Positions 44,552 to 57,798 of a stretch of 64,000 nt of DNA are shown here, in pieces. Made by a program: the position numbers and the translations under genes. Origin of the DNA: Pseudocercospora fijiensis CIRAD86 (taxonomy: Eukaryota; Ascomycota; Dothideomycetes; Mycosphaerellales; Mycosphaerellaceae). The number at the start of each line of letters is the position of its first letter. The stretch's first letter is position 1. The notes under the pieces were generated by a model. The model saw only the letters and a list, made by a program, of their open reading frames with translations. It ran no database searches and was not told the DNA's origin. The stretch covers positions 4,636,596 to 4,700,595 of the forward strand of contig NW_006921535.1 in NCBI RefSeq assembly GCF_000340215.1. The letters are read 5' to 3'.

Positions 44552-44579
44552 TATGCTAGCTAGCTAGCTAGGTAACATT
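44552..44579 (+). repeat. inter-ORF motif of element C, copy 1
   Basis: tatgctagctagctagctag followed by gtaacatt; before gag. The core is self-complementary. Confidence 0.85.
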
Positions 44580-44689
44580 CGCCGCCCCCTTTATTCTATA
44601 TATATACGGACTACCGCCTACCCTCCCCTTGCTTCGAGGACATAGACGCGATACGTACTATAAAGTACGCTATAGCCCGTCTACGCTCC

Positions 44690-47600
44690 CTCCTTACCTT
44701 AAGTATACCTAGTAACCTGTCTAATTTTATCGATACTGTATCCTTCCTATTTATTCTAATCGTTTATCGTCTTCTATAAATTGTTTATTCTATCGACGAA
44801 ATAAGCTCCTAAGAAAACAATAACAACCCTACCCCGGCGGAGCCGCCTTTGTAGGCCCCCTCTAATGCCGGTACCTACCGAGACCTACCTCTAAACTTTA
44901 TTCGCAACTACCTCGATACTAACTCGGATACCGAGAGGACTACGGCCTCGGGAAGTAATAAGGATACTAGTATAGAAAATAGAGAAGCGGCTTAAGGAGG
45001 CACTGCCTAGGAGGGCGGTACTCGAGAAGTTCCCTAGCAGCTTGTCTAGGCAACCGGAGGGCTATCCCCTTAACTTCTCTAAGGTCTTCTTTAGGCCTTC
45101 TCGGACTTGAAGCCGCAGATACCCCTCCTAGGGACCGTTAAGAACCCCCTCTTTACTAGAGAAAACGCTACCAACTTTGTTAAAAGGTTTTCTACTATCC
45201 TTAAGCGATACTATCTAAGGGCCGAAACGGCTACTACGGTAAAGCTCCTTGTAGCCAATTGTAAACTAGCATCCGACCCCGAGTTGCTCGGCTCCTAGGT
45301 AGTAAGCCTCTTACGTAGGAAGCCTTCTTAAAGAAGTTTAAGCGTAAGTTTGCTAACTAGGATATCGCGGTTCGACTAAACTCCCGCAAATACCTTAAGT
45401 AGCTATATACTAGACAAACGGCTAAGAGTAATACCCTTCGCTTTTGCTAGGACTTCTATAGCATCGCTAAAGGGATACCGAGGAGGCTTCTTAACAATAT
45501 TACGAGGAGCCGTCTGTTTCTAAAGGGCTTAGGAGGTTCTATGCCTACTATTATGCCTCGGATCTACGAAAAATACAGCATCTACCCTTACGATAAGGAA
45601 TCCTATACCGACTTCGAACAGATTTATCGTACTAGATACGACCTAGCTCGTAGCCGATAGGGCTTCTCGCTCCTTACTAGTAACGATAGTAGCTATTTGA
45701 AAGAACTACGAGAGACAGTTAAGAAAAGAATGCTAAGTATACGCCCTACCCTAGATGTCTAACGATAGGGGGTAGCCCTTAAGCTAGTTACGGACCCCGG
45801 TATCGACGACCTTATTAAGTAGTTCTAAGAACTGAAACTTTACGTCCTCTCCCGAGACAATTAGAGGGGCCCTACTATAGGTCCGGTTAACACTAATACC
45901 GATTCGTATGCCCTATAGCGCCTCTATCCCCTTTAGAGCGACAACACCCCTATAACTTAGATATATAACAACTAGTTTGTATAAGGGCTAACCTTCGATG
46001 CCTTTGCCTTTCAATCTATCCCTAGTATAGAGGGTCGCTATTACTATTACGGAGCTAAAGGCTACCTTCGTCTAAACTGTAGGCCCTACCGGTATATATA
46101 AGACTAAGGGTTCTACTATATTCGGGACCGTACGTAGTACTTCGGGCCCCTAGGTACACTATACGCTACCCTATTCCGCTTCCGTAACAGCCCTACCCTC
46201 CTAAAGCTCGCTATTATACTTCCTCTCCTCGAGGCCTATTACTAGTAGGAGATTGTTTTCTTACCTAAATTTAGAATAGAAGCCCTTCGAAAACAATTTA
46301 ACTATCCTTCTTAGCAACTAAGGCGAGCTGCAGCCCCTAGTGCTATAGCTTAACTAGGCCCTCGAGTTCCGACTCCTCGAGCCCTAGCTCCGATAATTCC
46401 TTCTACTCTTCCCCCTCTACCTTTAAGGTCTCTAGGAAACCCCTACGGAGGGATCGCTTTAAACGATGCTCGAAACGGCCTTCCTACCCCTACTACTGCC
46501 CCTACTACTACTAGGCGGGTTATGCTATACTAAAGGCCCTACGATCTAGGTATAGTCGAGGAGGCAGATAAAGAGCTAGATTTTAGCGACTACGAGGCGG
46601 CTATAGTTGTAGATACCCTTGCCTATACTCGTAGCGAGGATAGACCGCTTAGGAATAGTCTTCCCGTTACCGCTATTGCCGACACAAATCAGATCCGGAA
46701 AGCTACTACTAAGTAGAAAGGTACTGCGAAGACTAAGGGCATACGTAACGTAGTTTAAGGGCTTAGCGTTCGCGAGGTAGAGGAAGCAATTCGTAAACAA
46801 ACCTAGCCTCGAAGAACTACTTAAAGGTCCCCGAGCCTACTACCTCTAAGAGCAAGAACCTAGTCTAAGGAAACGGTTAGTCGTAAAACCCCTACTACTA
46901 GCCCTTCTAGTACCTATAGGCAGCCCACTACTGAATCCTTAAATAGTAACGCTAGCCTACCTAAGGATAGTAATTATAAAATGGATAACGTACTACCGCC
47001 TACCCCGAAGCCTGCCGCTAAAGAACTATCGAAGGGGGTAAACCCTCCGAGCCGGTAGAGAGTAACGCGGAAAGAGCCTAAGACAACTAACATTATAAAG
47101 AATCTTTAGAAACACTATAAGGACCCCGACTTTTAGGTAAAGAAATTCCTTAGTAGGAACGGTATATAGCTTAGCAATGCTAAGGCCCTCGCCTACATTC
47201 CGGAGTGTTAAAAGCTCGTTATACGCTAGCTAAACGATAACGCGCTTGCTATAAGAATTCGGGAGCTAGAAAAGGATAAAACCGATAAGATCCCCTACTA
47301 GATTATAGAAATAGTAGGTAGGGTAGCCACCCTAGCTGCTAGGAAAGGTAGACCTAGGCGGCCTAAAGACTACCCTATTCTAGTCCTTACCTCCGCCCGG
47401 GAGTTCTTTACTAGCCTTAACGAGGAAGAAAGCTACGAGGAATACGAGGCCGCTAACGAAGAGGTTATCCGGGACCCTAATTCTATTAGCCGGAGAAATA
47501 GGCTTAATTGCTATATAGTATAGGTTATTTTATCTAGGGCAGACGCCCTACCTAACGAGATGCTCTATATCGACCCTAGCTAGATTCGCCTCTTATTAGT

Positions 47601-48160
47601 CGACGACAACTTCGCCCTTGTTCCTAGTCCGTATATTACTATTACTATCAATAGGTGCCTTAAGATCCGCGCTCTTATTAATAAAGGCTCCGAGGGGAAC
47701 ATACTAAACGCGAAGTTCCTATAGCGAGCTAGCCTTGCTCTATTAAAGGGTCTTATTCTAAATATGCGAGGAGCTAGAGGAAGGGCTAAATTTATCGGCA
47801 TTAGTACTTCCGTTCCTGTCTCTACCTTTAATGTCGAGTATGAAACCGACTTCCTTATTACACCCCTAGGGGATAACGACCTCCCTATTATTCTTAGTCG
47901 CCCGTAGGCTCGTAAGAACCGCCTTGTCGCTCGAAACATAGACGACGGCTCCTAGGAAGGAACTATTTCTACGCGCGGGGGCCGCTCTACTACCTTTACT
48001 ACCCTTGCTAGCTCTAAGAATTGTGTCCTGCTTAAGGAGCTCCTTAGTCGCAATAATACCTAGTAGTTAAAAAACTAGGTAGCGGACGAGAAACTAGCGT
48101 CGAGTCCGCCCCTTTTTCGAAACCGCTAGGTAGGGATATTATACGTACTATTGCGACCTA
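44690..48160 (+). pseudogene. gag and protease of element C
   Basis: Capsid-like helices around 45110-45760 (a 63-codon intact stretch at 45107-45298). A zinc knuckle at 46039-46080 keeps the spacing C-x2-C-x4-H-x4-C, but only the last Cys survives (TAT, TAC, TAC, TGT). Basic and Pro-rich linkers follow. The protease lies at about 47650-47930: ALINKGSEGNILNAKFL, where the catalytic Asp reads Asn (AAT), then LGDNDLPIILSRP near the end. Stops are at Gln/Trp sites; one frame change occurs near 45300. Confidence 0.75.
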
Positions 48161-48219
48161 TTGTTTAATAAGAAATGTTGTTACGGGGCTATATAGCAAA
48201 AAGGATAGTAACCCTAGGG

Positions 48220-48247
48220 TATGCTAGCTAGCTAGCTAGGGTATATT
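48220..48247 (+). repeat. inter-ORF motif of element C, copy 2
   Basis: tatgctagctagctagctag followed by ggtatatt; between protease and pol. Confidence 0.85.
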
Positions 48248-48389
48248 AATTAGTCCGGCAGCCGGCCCGCCCCCGCTCCTACTACCTTTTCCGACCTCGC
48301 TTAGACTAGCCCCGGCTTGTCCCGGCATTCCCGGCGGCCCCGGCATTCCCGCGTCCCCGTAATTGCCTTCTAGTAGCACCCTATACAAA

Positions 48390-51300
48390 AGCCGCCTAGC
48401 TAGGCACTATATCTAGGAGCGGATATACGACGACGTATTAGTCCTAGCTATATAACGCTAGTCCTTTCTCGAAGATTCTTCCTAGCTATGCCTAACGAAT
48501 AGCCTTACCCGGCTCGGGCGTACGGAGGCGATTCTCGAGCCTATAACTCGTAACGACTAGGCGACAATCCTTTAATAGTCGGAGGCGAACAGATTTTGTA
48601 ACTAGCATAAGCGGCACTATAGGTTTTAGAGCTTTCGAAGGTTCCCTATCTAGCTACTATCTATTAAGAGGATGCTTAAGGAAGATTCGGATACTAGCCG
48701 TACGGTCGGAGTTTATAGCATATACAAGAAAAAGGTAGACAAAGTAAGACCTATAGAAGCTAGCACTACGATAACCGGGAGTGTAACAACCGGTAGTAAC
48801 CCTTACTAGAAAAAGAAACGGCTTGCTCGAGAAGCGTTGCTTCCGCCTAGAACCGGACTATATAACTAGAAGTACCTAATTAAGAAGTTCTTAAATATAC
48901 TACGTAGCTCGCGCCTAACTAAGGAAAGGAAAGCAAAGCTTCTTATTAGAATAGAACTTCTTCCTAAGGAGCTAGATCTGTTCTATAAAATGCTTTATAA
49001 TAGGGAAAAAGCCCTTACCTAGAGCTTTGCCGAAATTAGAAGAGTCGACGCGGATATAGCACCTCCCTAACGGATCCGAACAATTCCTTATAAACCCTAG
49101 AGAAAACTAACCTTCCGCCTCTAGCCTAGCCTAGTAAACATTGTAGAAGAAATAATCCGAGAACGAATTGCGAATAGGGTGCTTAAAGTTAGCGAAGGAG
49201 TATACCGGAACCTATAGTTCTTAGTCTAGAAGAAAGGAACTAAGAAATATCGCCTAATTAACGCTGCTATAGAGCTAAACCGCTACATAATGCAGGACGG
49301 AAACCTTCCTCCTAATACTAATAGCTTTACCGAGGATTTTGCTAACTGTGCTGTCTCGTCCCTAATCGATTTCTTTTCCGGATACGATTAAGTCCCGCTT
49401 TACGAGGCCGATCGAGATATAACTGCCTTTAACACCCCGCTTAGCCTTATACGAATAACTACCCTTCCGCAAGGAGCGACAAACTCCGTTGCCTAGTTTA
49501 TCCGAGTAGTAACAAGAATCCTTTTTAACTACATTTCCTACTATACGAGGCCGTTTGTTAACGATATTAGTATTAAGGGCCCGAAGACCCGATATAATAA
49601 TAAAGAGGTCGAACCTAGCCTAAGAAGATTCGTTACTAAGCACATTTAATAGATGGATAGTGTTCTTACAGATATTGAGCGTACTAGGTATACTATTTCG
49701 GGTCTGAAATCTTAGTTCCTCTATAAAAAGCTAAAATGTATCGGCTACGTTATTAATATTTCCGGAAGACACCCTAATATAGAGAAAGTTGTAAAGATTG
49801 TCGCATAGCTAATACCTAAGAACTAGTCTAGCGTACGGGCCTTCCTTAGGGTTTGTATCTACTACCGTATCTAGATCGAGGGCTTCGCAACAATAGTAAG
49901 ACTACTCTTCTACCTCCTAAAGGCCGATATCGAATTCTTATAGGGACCGGATTAGCAAGTCGCTATAGATACCTTAAAGGCTACGCTAACTACTACCCCT
50001 ACTCTTATGTCGATCGATTATACTAAGGGTACTAGGTTGATTATCCTTCTATTAGACGCGAGTAGATCCGGATATAGTAGTAGCCTAAACTAGTGCGAAA
50101 GGGACAATACAAAGAAGCGTTACCCTATTCGGTACGAAAGCGGCCTTTAAACCGAAAGTAAAGCCCGATATAATGCTAGCAAACGAGAGTGCCTTGCCGT
50201 ACTTAAACTGCTAAAGAAGTTTAAGAAGTATCTCGTTAGGTAGTACTTTCGGATCGAAATCGATACTGCTACCCTTGTCTACTAGCTTAATAAATCCGCC
50301 TCGGACCTCCCTAACTCTATAATAGCTCGCTAGGTAGCCTAGATCCGACTGTTCGACTTCGAAGTTAAGTATGTCCCCGGGCGAAAACACTCTACGGCTA
50401 ATAGTCTATCCCGTCGTAACCCTACTAAAAAGGACATCGTCGAACGAGATAACTAGGTCGACGACGATAACATAATCGACAACGACTTCTTTTGTAGTAT
50501 AGTATAGTCTAAGCCTATCGATCCCTTAGCTAAGTCTAGTTTCCTTAACGAGGACGAATACTAGTCTCGAGAATCGCTTCTTATCGGATACTTTAAATCG
50601 ACCCTTCGCTTTCCGTAAGGCATCTCTCGAAGCGAAGCCCGAAGGGTTCGACGTGCTACCTAGAAGTATATTGTTAAGGATCGGCTCCTTTTCTACTAGC
50701 GTTATCCGAATTGTCCCCTTTAACGAGTAATTAATAGCGAAAAGGCTAGGGAGGAAATTATCTAATCGCTTTACGAGGATTATAGCTACAAAGGCCGGGA
50801 GGCAGTATACTATCTAGCCTCGAAAAGATACTTCTAGCATAGAATGTAGTCCTAAATCGCTATATAGGTTCGGTCCTGTCGTATATACCGGATGCGAGAA
50901 GGATACAAGATTGCTAGGACGCTTTACCCTACCTATATTCGAGTTGTTAGCCGTCGCTAGGTTGCCGATATGCTTTATATCGATAACAAGGGGTCTATTG
51001 CCTTAGCGCGTAAGGTTGTTAGCGGCTAGGTAGAGGGGAGGATATTTAACTACTCGGGCAAGTCGGTTAGTATATAGCAAATAGCTAAGTTCCTATACGA
51101 AGAGGTCTATTACCGACATAGCTGTCCGGATAAATTCGTTATAGACAACGGATCTAAGAATCGGAAGGATACTAAGGAATTGCTTAAGCGAATAGCTACG
51201 TACCGGGTACGGATTTCCCTATACTACCCGAAGGCAAATAGTTAAATCGAGGTTAGAAACCGACCTATCCTAGCTGCCCTTTCTAAACTAACGAACGGTA

Positions 51301-52780
51301 CTATAAATGGTTAGAGAAAACACGTCCTACCTGTCCTATAGGCCGACCGAACGATATACCGACGAACGACTAGAAAAACGCCTACTAAAGTTATATATAG
51401 AGGGGCCGACGTTATCCTTCCTATCGAGAATGTCTACCGAACCTTCTAAAAAGTTGATTAGGATGCTATACGCGACACTGCCTCGCTACTTGTATACCGT
51501 GCTTAACAACTAGTATATATGCCTAACGATAACGAAGAGGCGGCCCTTCGGCTAAAGAGGACTCGCGAGGAGAATGCTCGCTAGTACGACGAAAAGGGAG
51601 CAGTATCTAACGCTCCCCTTAAGATTAGATCCCTTATACTTATTACTAGGAGCGAAATCGAGCACTCGAGGTCTAGCAAGCTTGCCTTTCGCTAGAAGGG
51701 CCCTTTTCGTATTACGGGGATTACTGCCTCTAGGACCTCGTACTACCTTACGGAACTTGATAGGGCTAATCTAGCTATTACCTTTCTACGCGATCGACTA
51801 AAGGAAGTACCTCTATTCCGACCTAACCGGATCTCGGGTAAAAACGCTACTACGACGAACAACGAACTTATTAATAAAGAAGTCGAGGTAGATAGAGATA
51901 GCTAGTCTAAGTCCTCCGAGTCTAGGGACGATAGCTAGTCTAATACTAAGTCCGGTAAAGAAAGGGATGTAGACGTCTATACGATTATATCCCTTCCTAG
52001 GGAGGAGCAAAGGCGAGCCTTTTAAGCCTATACTATAGCTATATACCGAGTCGACCCTAAAGTTAATCCTATCTCTTAGATTAACAACCTAATACGGGAC
52101 CTTCTTAGCGTACCCCTTGTAGAAGATTACTCGAATAACTATCTCTTCTTTAATAGCTCGACCGAACCTAATAGTTTTCTAGCTTTTAACTACCTAGCCC
52201 TATTTACCTAGGGAGGGGTAACCTAGCCTTTAGCTTAACACTATAGATTCGGCTAGATAGCAATTCTATATAGAAGGCGGGATCTGTACGAACAAGCCTA
52301 CTACGTTAGCGCTCTTCCGAGGCTTACCTAGGACCCTAGCTTTCGACTAGCACTATAGCGAGACCCTAGCTAGTAGACGACCTAAAGAGTCTAGGTCTAC
52401 GACGAGATAAATATATTGAAGTTCGAACACAACCTATATCTCCTTAAGGCCCTAGTAGAGACTAGCCTTGCTGCCCTAGTATATGCTAACCTATATAGGC
52501 GGCGAGGTATTAGATTTCTCGCCTAGGAGGCTATAGACAACATTGCGAACTAGGGAGACAACGAATATAGGCTGTCCTTAATAAGAACACGAGACAGGCT
52601 TCGGCTTACCTAGATCGAACAAGAGGAGCTCCGCGGCACCGCTAACTCTAAGGGCCTAGGCTTAAACCCCGGAGCTTTTAACGAACCCTTAGAAGCGGAG
52701 TAGGCTATAGAATGCAACGAAAATGGACTACTACTACCTTAGTAGGCCCGATAAACCTATAACTACTCGCGTATAGCCTC
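48390..52780 (+). pseudogene. pol of element C: RT, RNase H, integrase, long C-terminus
   Basis: RT about 49080-49620, with the catalytic box at 49554-49565 read FVND (second position AAC instead of GAC), followed by ISIKGPKTRYNNKEVEP as in element B. RNase H runs to KHSTANSLSRR-like sequence near 50390-50420. Integrase: zinc finger region about 50900-51000, CPDKFVIDNGSKNRKDTKEL (about 51120-51185), YYPKANS (about 51225). A C-terminal extension to about 52780 is longer than usual and unassigned. Several sub-blocks keep 60-70 intact codons (51307-51513, 51574-51774). Confidence 0.85.
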
Positions 52781-53270
52781 CCCTTTTGCTCCTATTCACT
52801 CGCTTTATACCGAATTTTTTACTCGCTAGTACCCTTATTCGCGTATTTAAACGGATTATCGACGTATACTAGGATCGATTGTCCCTTTATACATTAGCAG
52901 CCGGATAGAGTACTACTACTAGAGCCCTATCGTTACTTCTTTTCCTTTATACTACTACCGACGAGGGTAGGGGCTTTAGTAAGGAGCCCCTATCCTTAAT
53001 AATATCCCTAGACCTGCTCCCCGGGGTAGTCTAAGTACCTGCCTACCCGTAGAGCGAGTGAATAATTTTAACTCGGTAAAAAGGGACCTACTAGAAGCTC
53101 TACGTCGCGCCTAGCTTACTAAAACCGAAGCCTACCCTATAGAGTAAGCCTAGGAAAACCTTACCTAACCTTAAAGATTTCCTTTGTTTAAAACCCTTTC
53201 CTTTATATTATTTCTATAGCCTATGCCGGCCGATATATCGAGATTTCTAAGAATCCCGGGAGCTCCCGCC
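52781..53270 (+). other. spacer between pol and ORF3 of element C
   Basis: No domain is seen; the last 60 bp contain gaatcccgggagctcccg, an inverted-repeat-rich stretch just before the motif. Confidence 0.5.
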
Positions 53271-53298
53271 TATAGTAGCTAGCTAGCTAGGATACATT
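53271..53298 (+). repeat. inter-ORF motif of element C, copy 3
   Basis: tatagtagctagctagctag followed by gatacatt; between pol and ORF3. Confidence 0.85.
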
Positions 53299-53589
53299 GC
53301 GACTACTACTACTACCCCTATACTGCTCGGAGGAGCCCTTGTTACTATGCCTTAATACGGTAGGGGTTAAAGCGGAGGGGTTAGTACGCTATATAATGCT
53401 TAACTCCCTAGATCTAAGTGCTCTAGTCCTGCGCCCTCGAATCTCGCTACTACGCGAATTACCTAGGCCTTTAGAAATGTCGCCGCTGCCTACTACTAAC
53501 CCTTTACTTCCTTTAGGACACGTACCTCACTTTCGGATTTATATACAAACGCGCGTATACGCGTAAGGCAGGTGCCTCCCGTCCCTTCC

Positions 53590-56500
53590 CGCGTACCCGC
53601 GCTATTATTACGATAAAAAGGCGATCTTTCTTGCGCCTAAACTTCTTTACAAACAAACACACCTATACCGCCCTTCCCTCGACAAAGCGATAGGCGCTTA
53701 TAGTAAACACTACCCTCCTTAATTAACTATTAAAGACCGATAAACCCCTACCTCCTCTACGCGACCCGATACGTAAAACCCCCTCTACTGCCTCGTAAGC
53801 GCGCAATAGTAGAAGCCTCTAGTCGAGACCTTATTACGAGCGTAGCCTATAGCGGCATTTCCTACCTTCCTTCCGACTAGCGACTAAGCAATTATAACAC
53901 CCTACTCGAATAGGTACAATATCTTTAATCCGCTAACCTGTCCCGCTAAACTAAAGTAGATATAATCTACGACAACCTAGGAAGCGTTAACAACTTTATT
54001 AAAGGCACCGAGCTAACCTATTATCGGCTTAAGGAGGCGCTCTTTAAAGGACTACCGAAAGAAATAGGAGATATTCTTCGTACCCGAGGATCTACTATAG
54101 TATAGGCCCTCGAGTAGTATATAGGTAACGAATTTGCTGCCCTATAAGCCGCCGCTACTCGTAGGAAGGCTACGGAAGATCGCCGTAAGAACGACATTGC
54201 TAATAGTCCTGTATTCTTTAGGAACTACCTAGACCTCTATAATATCCGAGGTAACACTGCGAAGGAAATAGCTCGAGTCTTTAGGCTATAGAAGGATAGA
54301 AAGCTTAACAACTACGCAAACTTTAAGGACGCTAGCTAGGTTTCCGAAATTTAGCTTGTTCTTCGTATCCTAAGCAATTACCTATACCGCCGAACGCTTA
54401 GGGCGAGATAGGGACGGGCAGATGTTAATACCGTTACTATTACTACTAAGGACTGCGTAGTAGATAAGGAGGACGACACTCGTAAGGAGGGTAAGAATAA
54501 ATTCTTCTCCTAGAGATCGGAGGCTAGTAAGGCGAAGCTTAAGGCTGTTAGTATTCGAATTAGCTAATACGAAGGCCCTCCTATTATTGCTATTACTCCC
54601 GACGGGCGCCCTTTTTCGAGACCGCTAGGTAGCTATATTAAAGGCACTACCTCTAGGACCCTAGGGCTTAATGTCCCTCGATCCCGTATAGGCACATATA
54701 AGCGAATTAGTATACCTGTTAGATCACTAGTTGTATATAACCCGGCTAGCGACCCTCTAGCTAGATAGGACAACTAGTAGCTATTACCCGCTCGCCCTAC
54801 TTAGCCTATCGGCTCTCGCTAAAATACGCCTCTATAACGTAATACGACTCGCCCTAATCTCCTAGTCGAAAACTCTTCTTCGCTGCCCGATCGGACTAGT
54901 AGTAGGAGTAGTAATAATAGCCTTGCTCTAGGGGCTCCGCCTGCTCGTCGAATTCGAACTACTACGCCTATCCCCCCTCTAGGAAGGACCCGCAGATTAA
55001 ACAGACTTAATAAGCCGAGTAGAGATCTTGCTATACGCCTCGAGGAGAACCTAACCGACGACCTTAATGCCTTAGGACCTAAGCGGGGAGGCACTGTATA
55101 CTACAAGGAACTAACCCCCGATAAGGACACTTAAATCAGAAACAGCCTAGCCTACTATAGCTATAATAGATTCTCGGAAGCCGACCGTAGTGCTTTAATA
55201 TAGTACGATAGTAAATCTAATAACGCTACGTAGGGAAGAGCAATTGCCCTTGTTATAACTACCCCTTACCCGCCTTACTATGCTTATACCCGCTACCTAT
55301 TTAGGATAGTAGTTAGGTTTCGAGGAAAGGTCGGTTAAGAGCAGATAATAGAAACCTTAAGTAGCCCTAGATATAAGTACCGGAACGACCTTCTCCGCCT
55401 TCGAACTAAGAGACCTAACCTGTTTCGGAAGACTCGCCGTCCTCCTATCCCTAGCGACTACCTTAGACTATATCGCTTTTTCCCTAAGGCCTATAGTTAC
55501 GAGAGTAAGATATACAACCCTTTAACTATTAAACGCGTTACCCTAGCGATTGCTACTAAGATTCGTAAGGCCTTCTCCCGTATAGGAGTAATAACAAAGG
55601 CTAGCTAGGATGCCTAGGCAAGAGATAGTACTGTTACCTTAGATAGCATTACGAGCGATAAAGGCTCTACTAAACTATATAGAGCGGCCGTCTTTAGTTA
55701 GTATAATAATAAGAAAGTCGAAGTCGCCGCGGCCCCTCTACCCTTCGGAAAGATGTCTCTCTCTAACTAGTTTAAGCTAGAGGCTGCAATGTACCTTTAG
55801 TATTAGCGTTTAGTTAATAGAGTCTCGAATAAGGGTTGGCTTCGAACCGCCTTCTATTCTAGGTTCTAGTAGATCTGCCGAGGAGACCCTGTCTACTAGC
55901 TCCTCTACGGCCTTACCCGCCCTAATTACGCTCTTAACCTAATCTCCTACCCGTACTACGCTAAGATAACTCAACCTAGTAACGGCGGTTCGACCGAGTT
56001 TGCCTATATTAACTAGCACCCTCTCGATCTCTAAGAAGGCATTACTGCAAACTAAGTTTAAGGCTCCGTATCCTTCCTCCCTAAAACGGTAGAGACTACT
56101 ACGAAGGTCTTCGCTAGGATCTATTAACTAGAAGTCTTTAACAAATAGTATAAGGAACTTAAGACCCTTCGCTAGGAAAAGGGCCCTACGTACGCCCCTC
56201 GGGGTTACATTCTCTCTATTAACTATAATATATATTGCCTAAACACTAAGATAGAGAATACCCTTAATAACTTTATTAAGAACGAGCTAAAAGGCAAGTG
56301 TCGAAATGTAGGCTAGGAGCAGTACCCGGTCGGTGCCCTTAGAGTACGCCTAACCCTTCCCTACCTTCTATACGGCGCTTAGGCATTACTAAAGAACACT
56401 AAGAGGATAACTATGCTCCCCTAGTTCTACCGATACGACTTAGTAACTAGAAAGCTCGATTGCGAAGCTAGAGGTACGTTTTAGGAACTCGCCGCTACCT

Positions 56501-57335
56501 ATCGAGACCTTCTTCCTAGCCCTACCTCGCCCTCTAGTCTTGTAAACAAGTACGGTGCCCCTCCGTACGCGTTCCCGGCTACAGTGCGCCTACGTAACAA
56601 TAACCTAATCTCGGAAGCCCTCGTCGGTCGATTAAAGTAGGACGATACTGTAATATAGTAACATATTCGAAGACTCTTTCGCAACCTTAACTAAGAAGGC
56701 TCCTTATATATGCTTAAGAACTATTTAAAGCAGTATCGCAAGGATATAGCGTCGGTATACTCTAAGATGTTAAGTAAGGTTATTCGCCTCGAGTAGGAAC
56801 GTTTCGGGGAGAAATCATTCTTTAAGGCCCTTATATAGTCTTTAAAAGACTAGAGTTGCATCCTAAACAATAGCGGAGATCGGTATATACGCCTAAACTA
56901 GGATAATTTCTACCGATATCAGCCTACGCCTAACGCTAGGGAGGAGTTTGATTAGGGAGGCTAGGGATTTATATACTAATAGGAACCTAGTAAGGCAGAC
57001 CTTCCTGCTAACTAGCGGCAGTCTAGCGCCCCTTTAGCGAAACCTGCTACCTACGCTTCGAAGGTCTCTACTCCTAGTAGAGTACTCCCGAACGTTAACT
57101 CCTAGCAGCTTAGTACCCCTAAGAAATAGCCTCCTTAGCCATCTTCTTTAAAGCAGCCTACGAACCCTATAGCTAATCCGAATAAGCGATAGACCCGCTA
57201 GGATACATAGGCTAAGGCGACGCGGACCTAGGCTCTTATCGACTAATTTAACTAGCAGGGGCGAGGAGGCAATTATAGCGGCTAGGGCCGTAGAGGTAAC
57301 TATAGTAGACTAGCGACTCGTAGTAGAAAGAAATA
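53590..57335 (+). pseudogene. ORF3 of element C, unknown protein
   Basis: About 1200 codons readable through RIP stops. The N-terminal part has gag-like helices (VNNFIKGTELTYYRLKEALFKGLPKEIGDILRT in pieces, 53990-54090). A Ser/Arg/Pro-rich middle (about 54790-54960) is followed by a globular part with EKGPTYAPRGYILSIN (about 56175), LTLPYLLYGA and SEALVGRLK. The tail is basic and Gly-rich (GRGGNYSG, GRRGNYSR, about 57255-57310), like RNA-binding RGG tails. The C-terminal half looks related to ORF3 of element B, mainly around IYQLEVFNKQYKELKTLR and FPATVRL. Function unknown; an RNA-binding or second structural protein is a guess from the tail and the gag-like helices. Confidence 0.65.
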
Positions 57336-57345
57336 AGTAATAGGG

Positions 57346-57373
57346 TATAGCAGCTAGCTAGCTAGGATACTGT
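57346..57373 (+). repeat. inter-ORF motif of element C, copy 4
   Basis: tatagcagctagctagctag followed by gatactgt; after ORF3. Confidence 0.85.
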
Positions 57374-57463
57374 TATAGGATAGTCGGTTTGGTTTCTTTA
57401 CGTGTTTGAGGTTTTTTAGTCCGGGAGGTAAGGAAGCGTTAGTCTAAGGGCAGACTTCTTAGT

Positions 57464-57476
57464 CCGGGAGGGAAAA
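57464..57476 (+). other. polypurine tract of element C
   Basis: ccgggagggaaaa directly before the 3' LTR. A similar agtccgggaggtaagg 40 bp upstream (about 57418) may be a secondary tract. Confidence 0.8.
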
Positions 57477-57798
57477 TGTAGTAGGGAAACCCGGCTTAGT
57501 ATAGGTGTGCCTTCTTATACCCTCTTCCCCTGTTTTTTTTATACCCTAGAACATATACACATAATATAAGGAGACATAGCTACGACAATATATAGCAAGA
57601 GAGACGTAGGAAATGTACCTAATCTAGCTACAATGTAGCCCTCCCTGCGGTCGTTCCCTTCTCTTTAATATTTATAACGCCTTCCCTTCGAAGTACATAA
57701 TGCTACGCCGACCCCTCGCAGTTTACTAAGTACTAGGCCTATAGTATACAGTTCCCTATATATGTACCTCTACCTACGACCTACTCGTCCCGCCTATA
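57477..57798 (+). repeat. 3' LTR of element C
   Basis: Partner of 43716-44037, same length; terminal CA decayed to TA. Confidence 0.92.

Larger units (their letters stand above)
43716..57798 (+). mobile_element. large three-ORF Ty3/gypsy element C, innermost and uninterrupted
   Basis: 322-bp LTRs starting TGTAGTAGGG and ending CTACA/CTATA, flanked by ctag. Length 14.1 kb with no nested insertion seen. Coding blocks gag-protease, pol and ORF3 are separated by four copies of a (gcta)n motif. It sits inside the LINE and is the youngest of the four layers. Confidence 0.9.

Noticed and set aside
44552..44579. (gcta)n copies as plain microsatellites
   Set aside because: Four copies sit only at coding-block borders, with a shared right edge and constant unit number, which chance slippage would not give. 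The idea remains testable.
47580..47939. Minus-strand ORF of 119 codons
   Set aside because: It is antisense to the protease of element C. RIP removes few stops on the opposite strand, which leaves random open frames.
54819..55094. Minus-strand ORF with Leu and Arg runs inside element C ORF3
   Set aside because: It is antisense to the Ser/Arg/Pro-rich part of ORF3 and is a composition artefact.
53590..57335. ORF3 as an envelope-type gene of a retrovirus-like element
   Set aside because: No signal peptide, membrane anchor or Cys pattern is visible; the tail is basic and Gly-rich instead.
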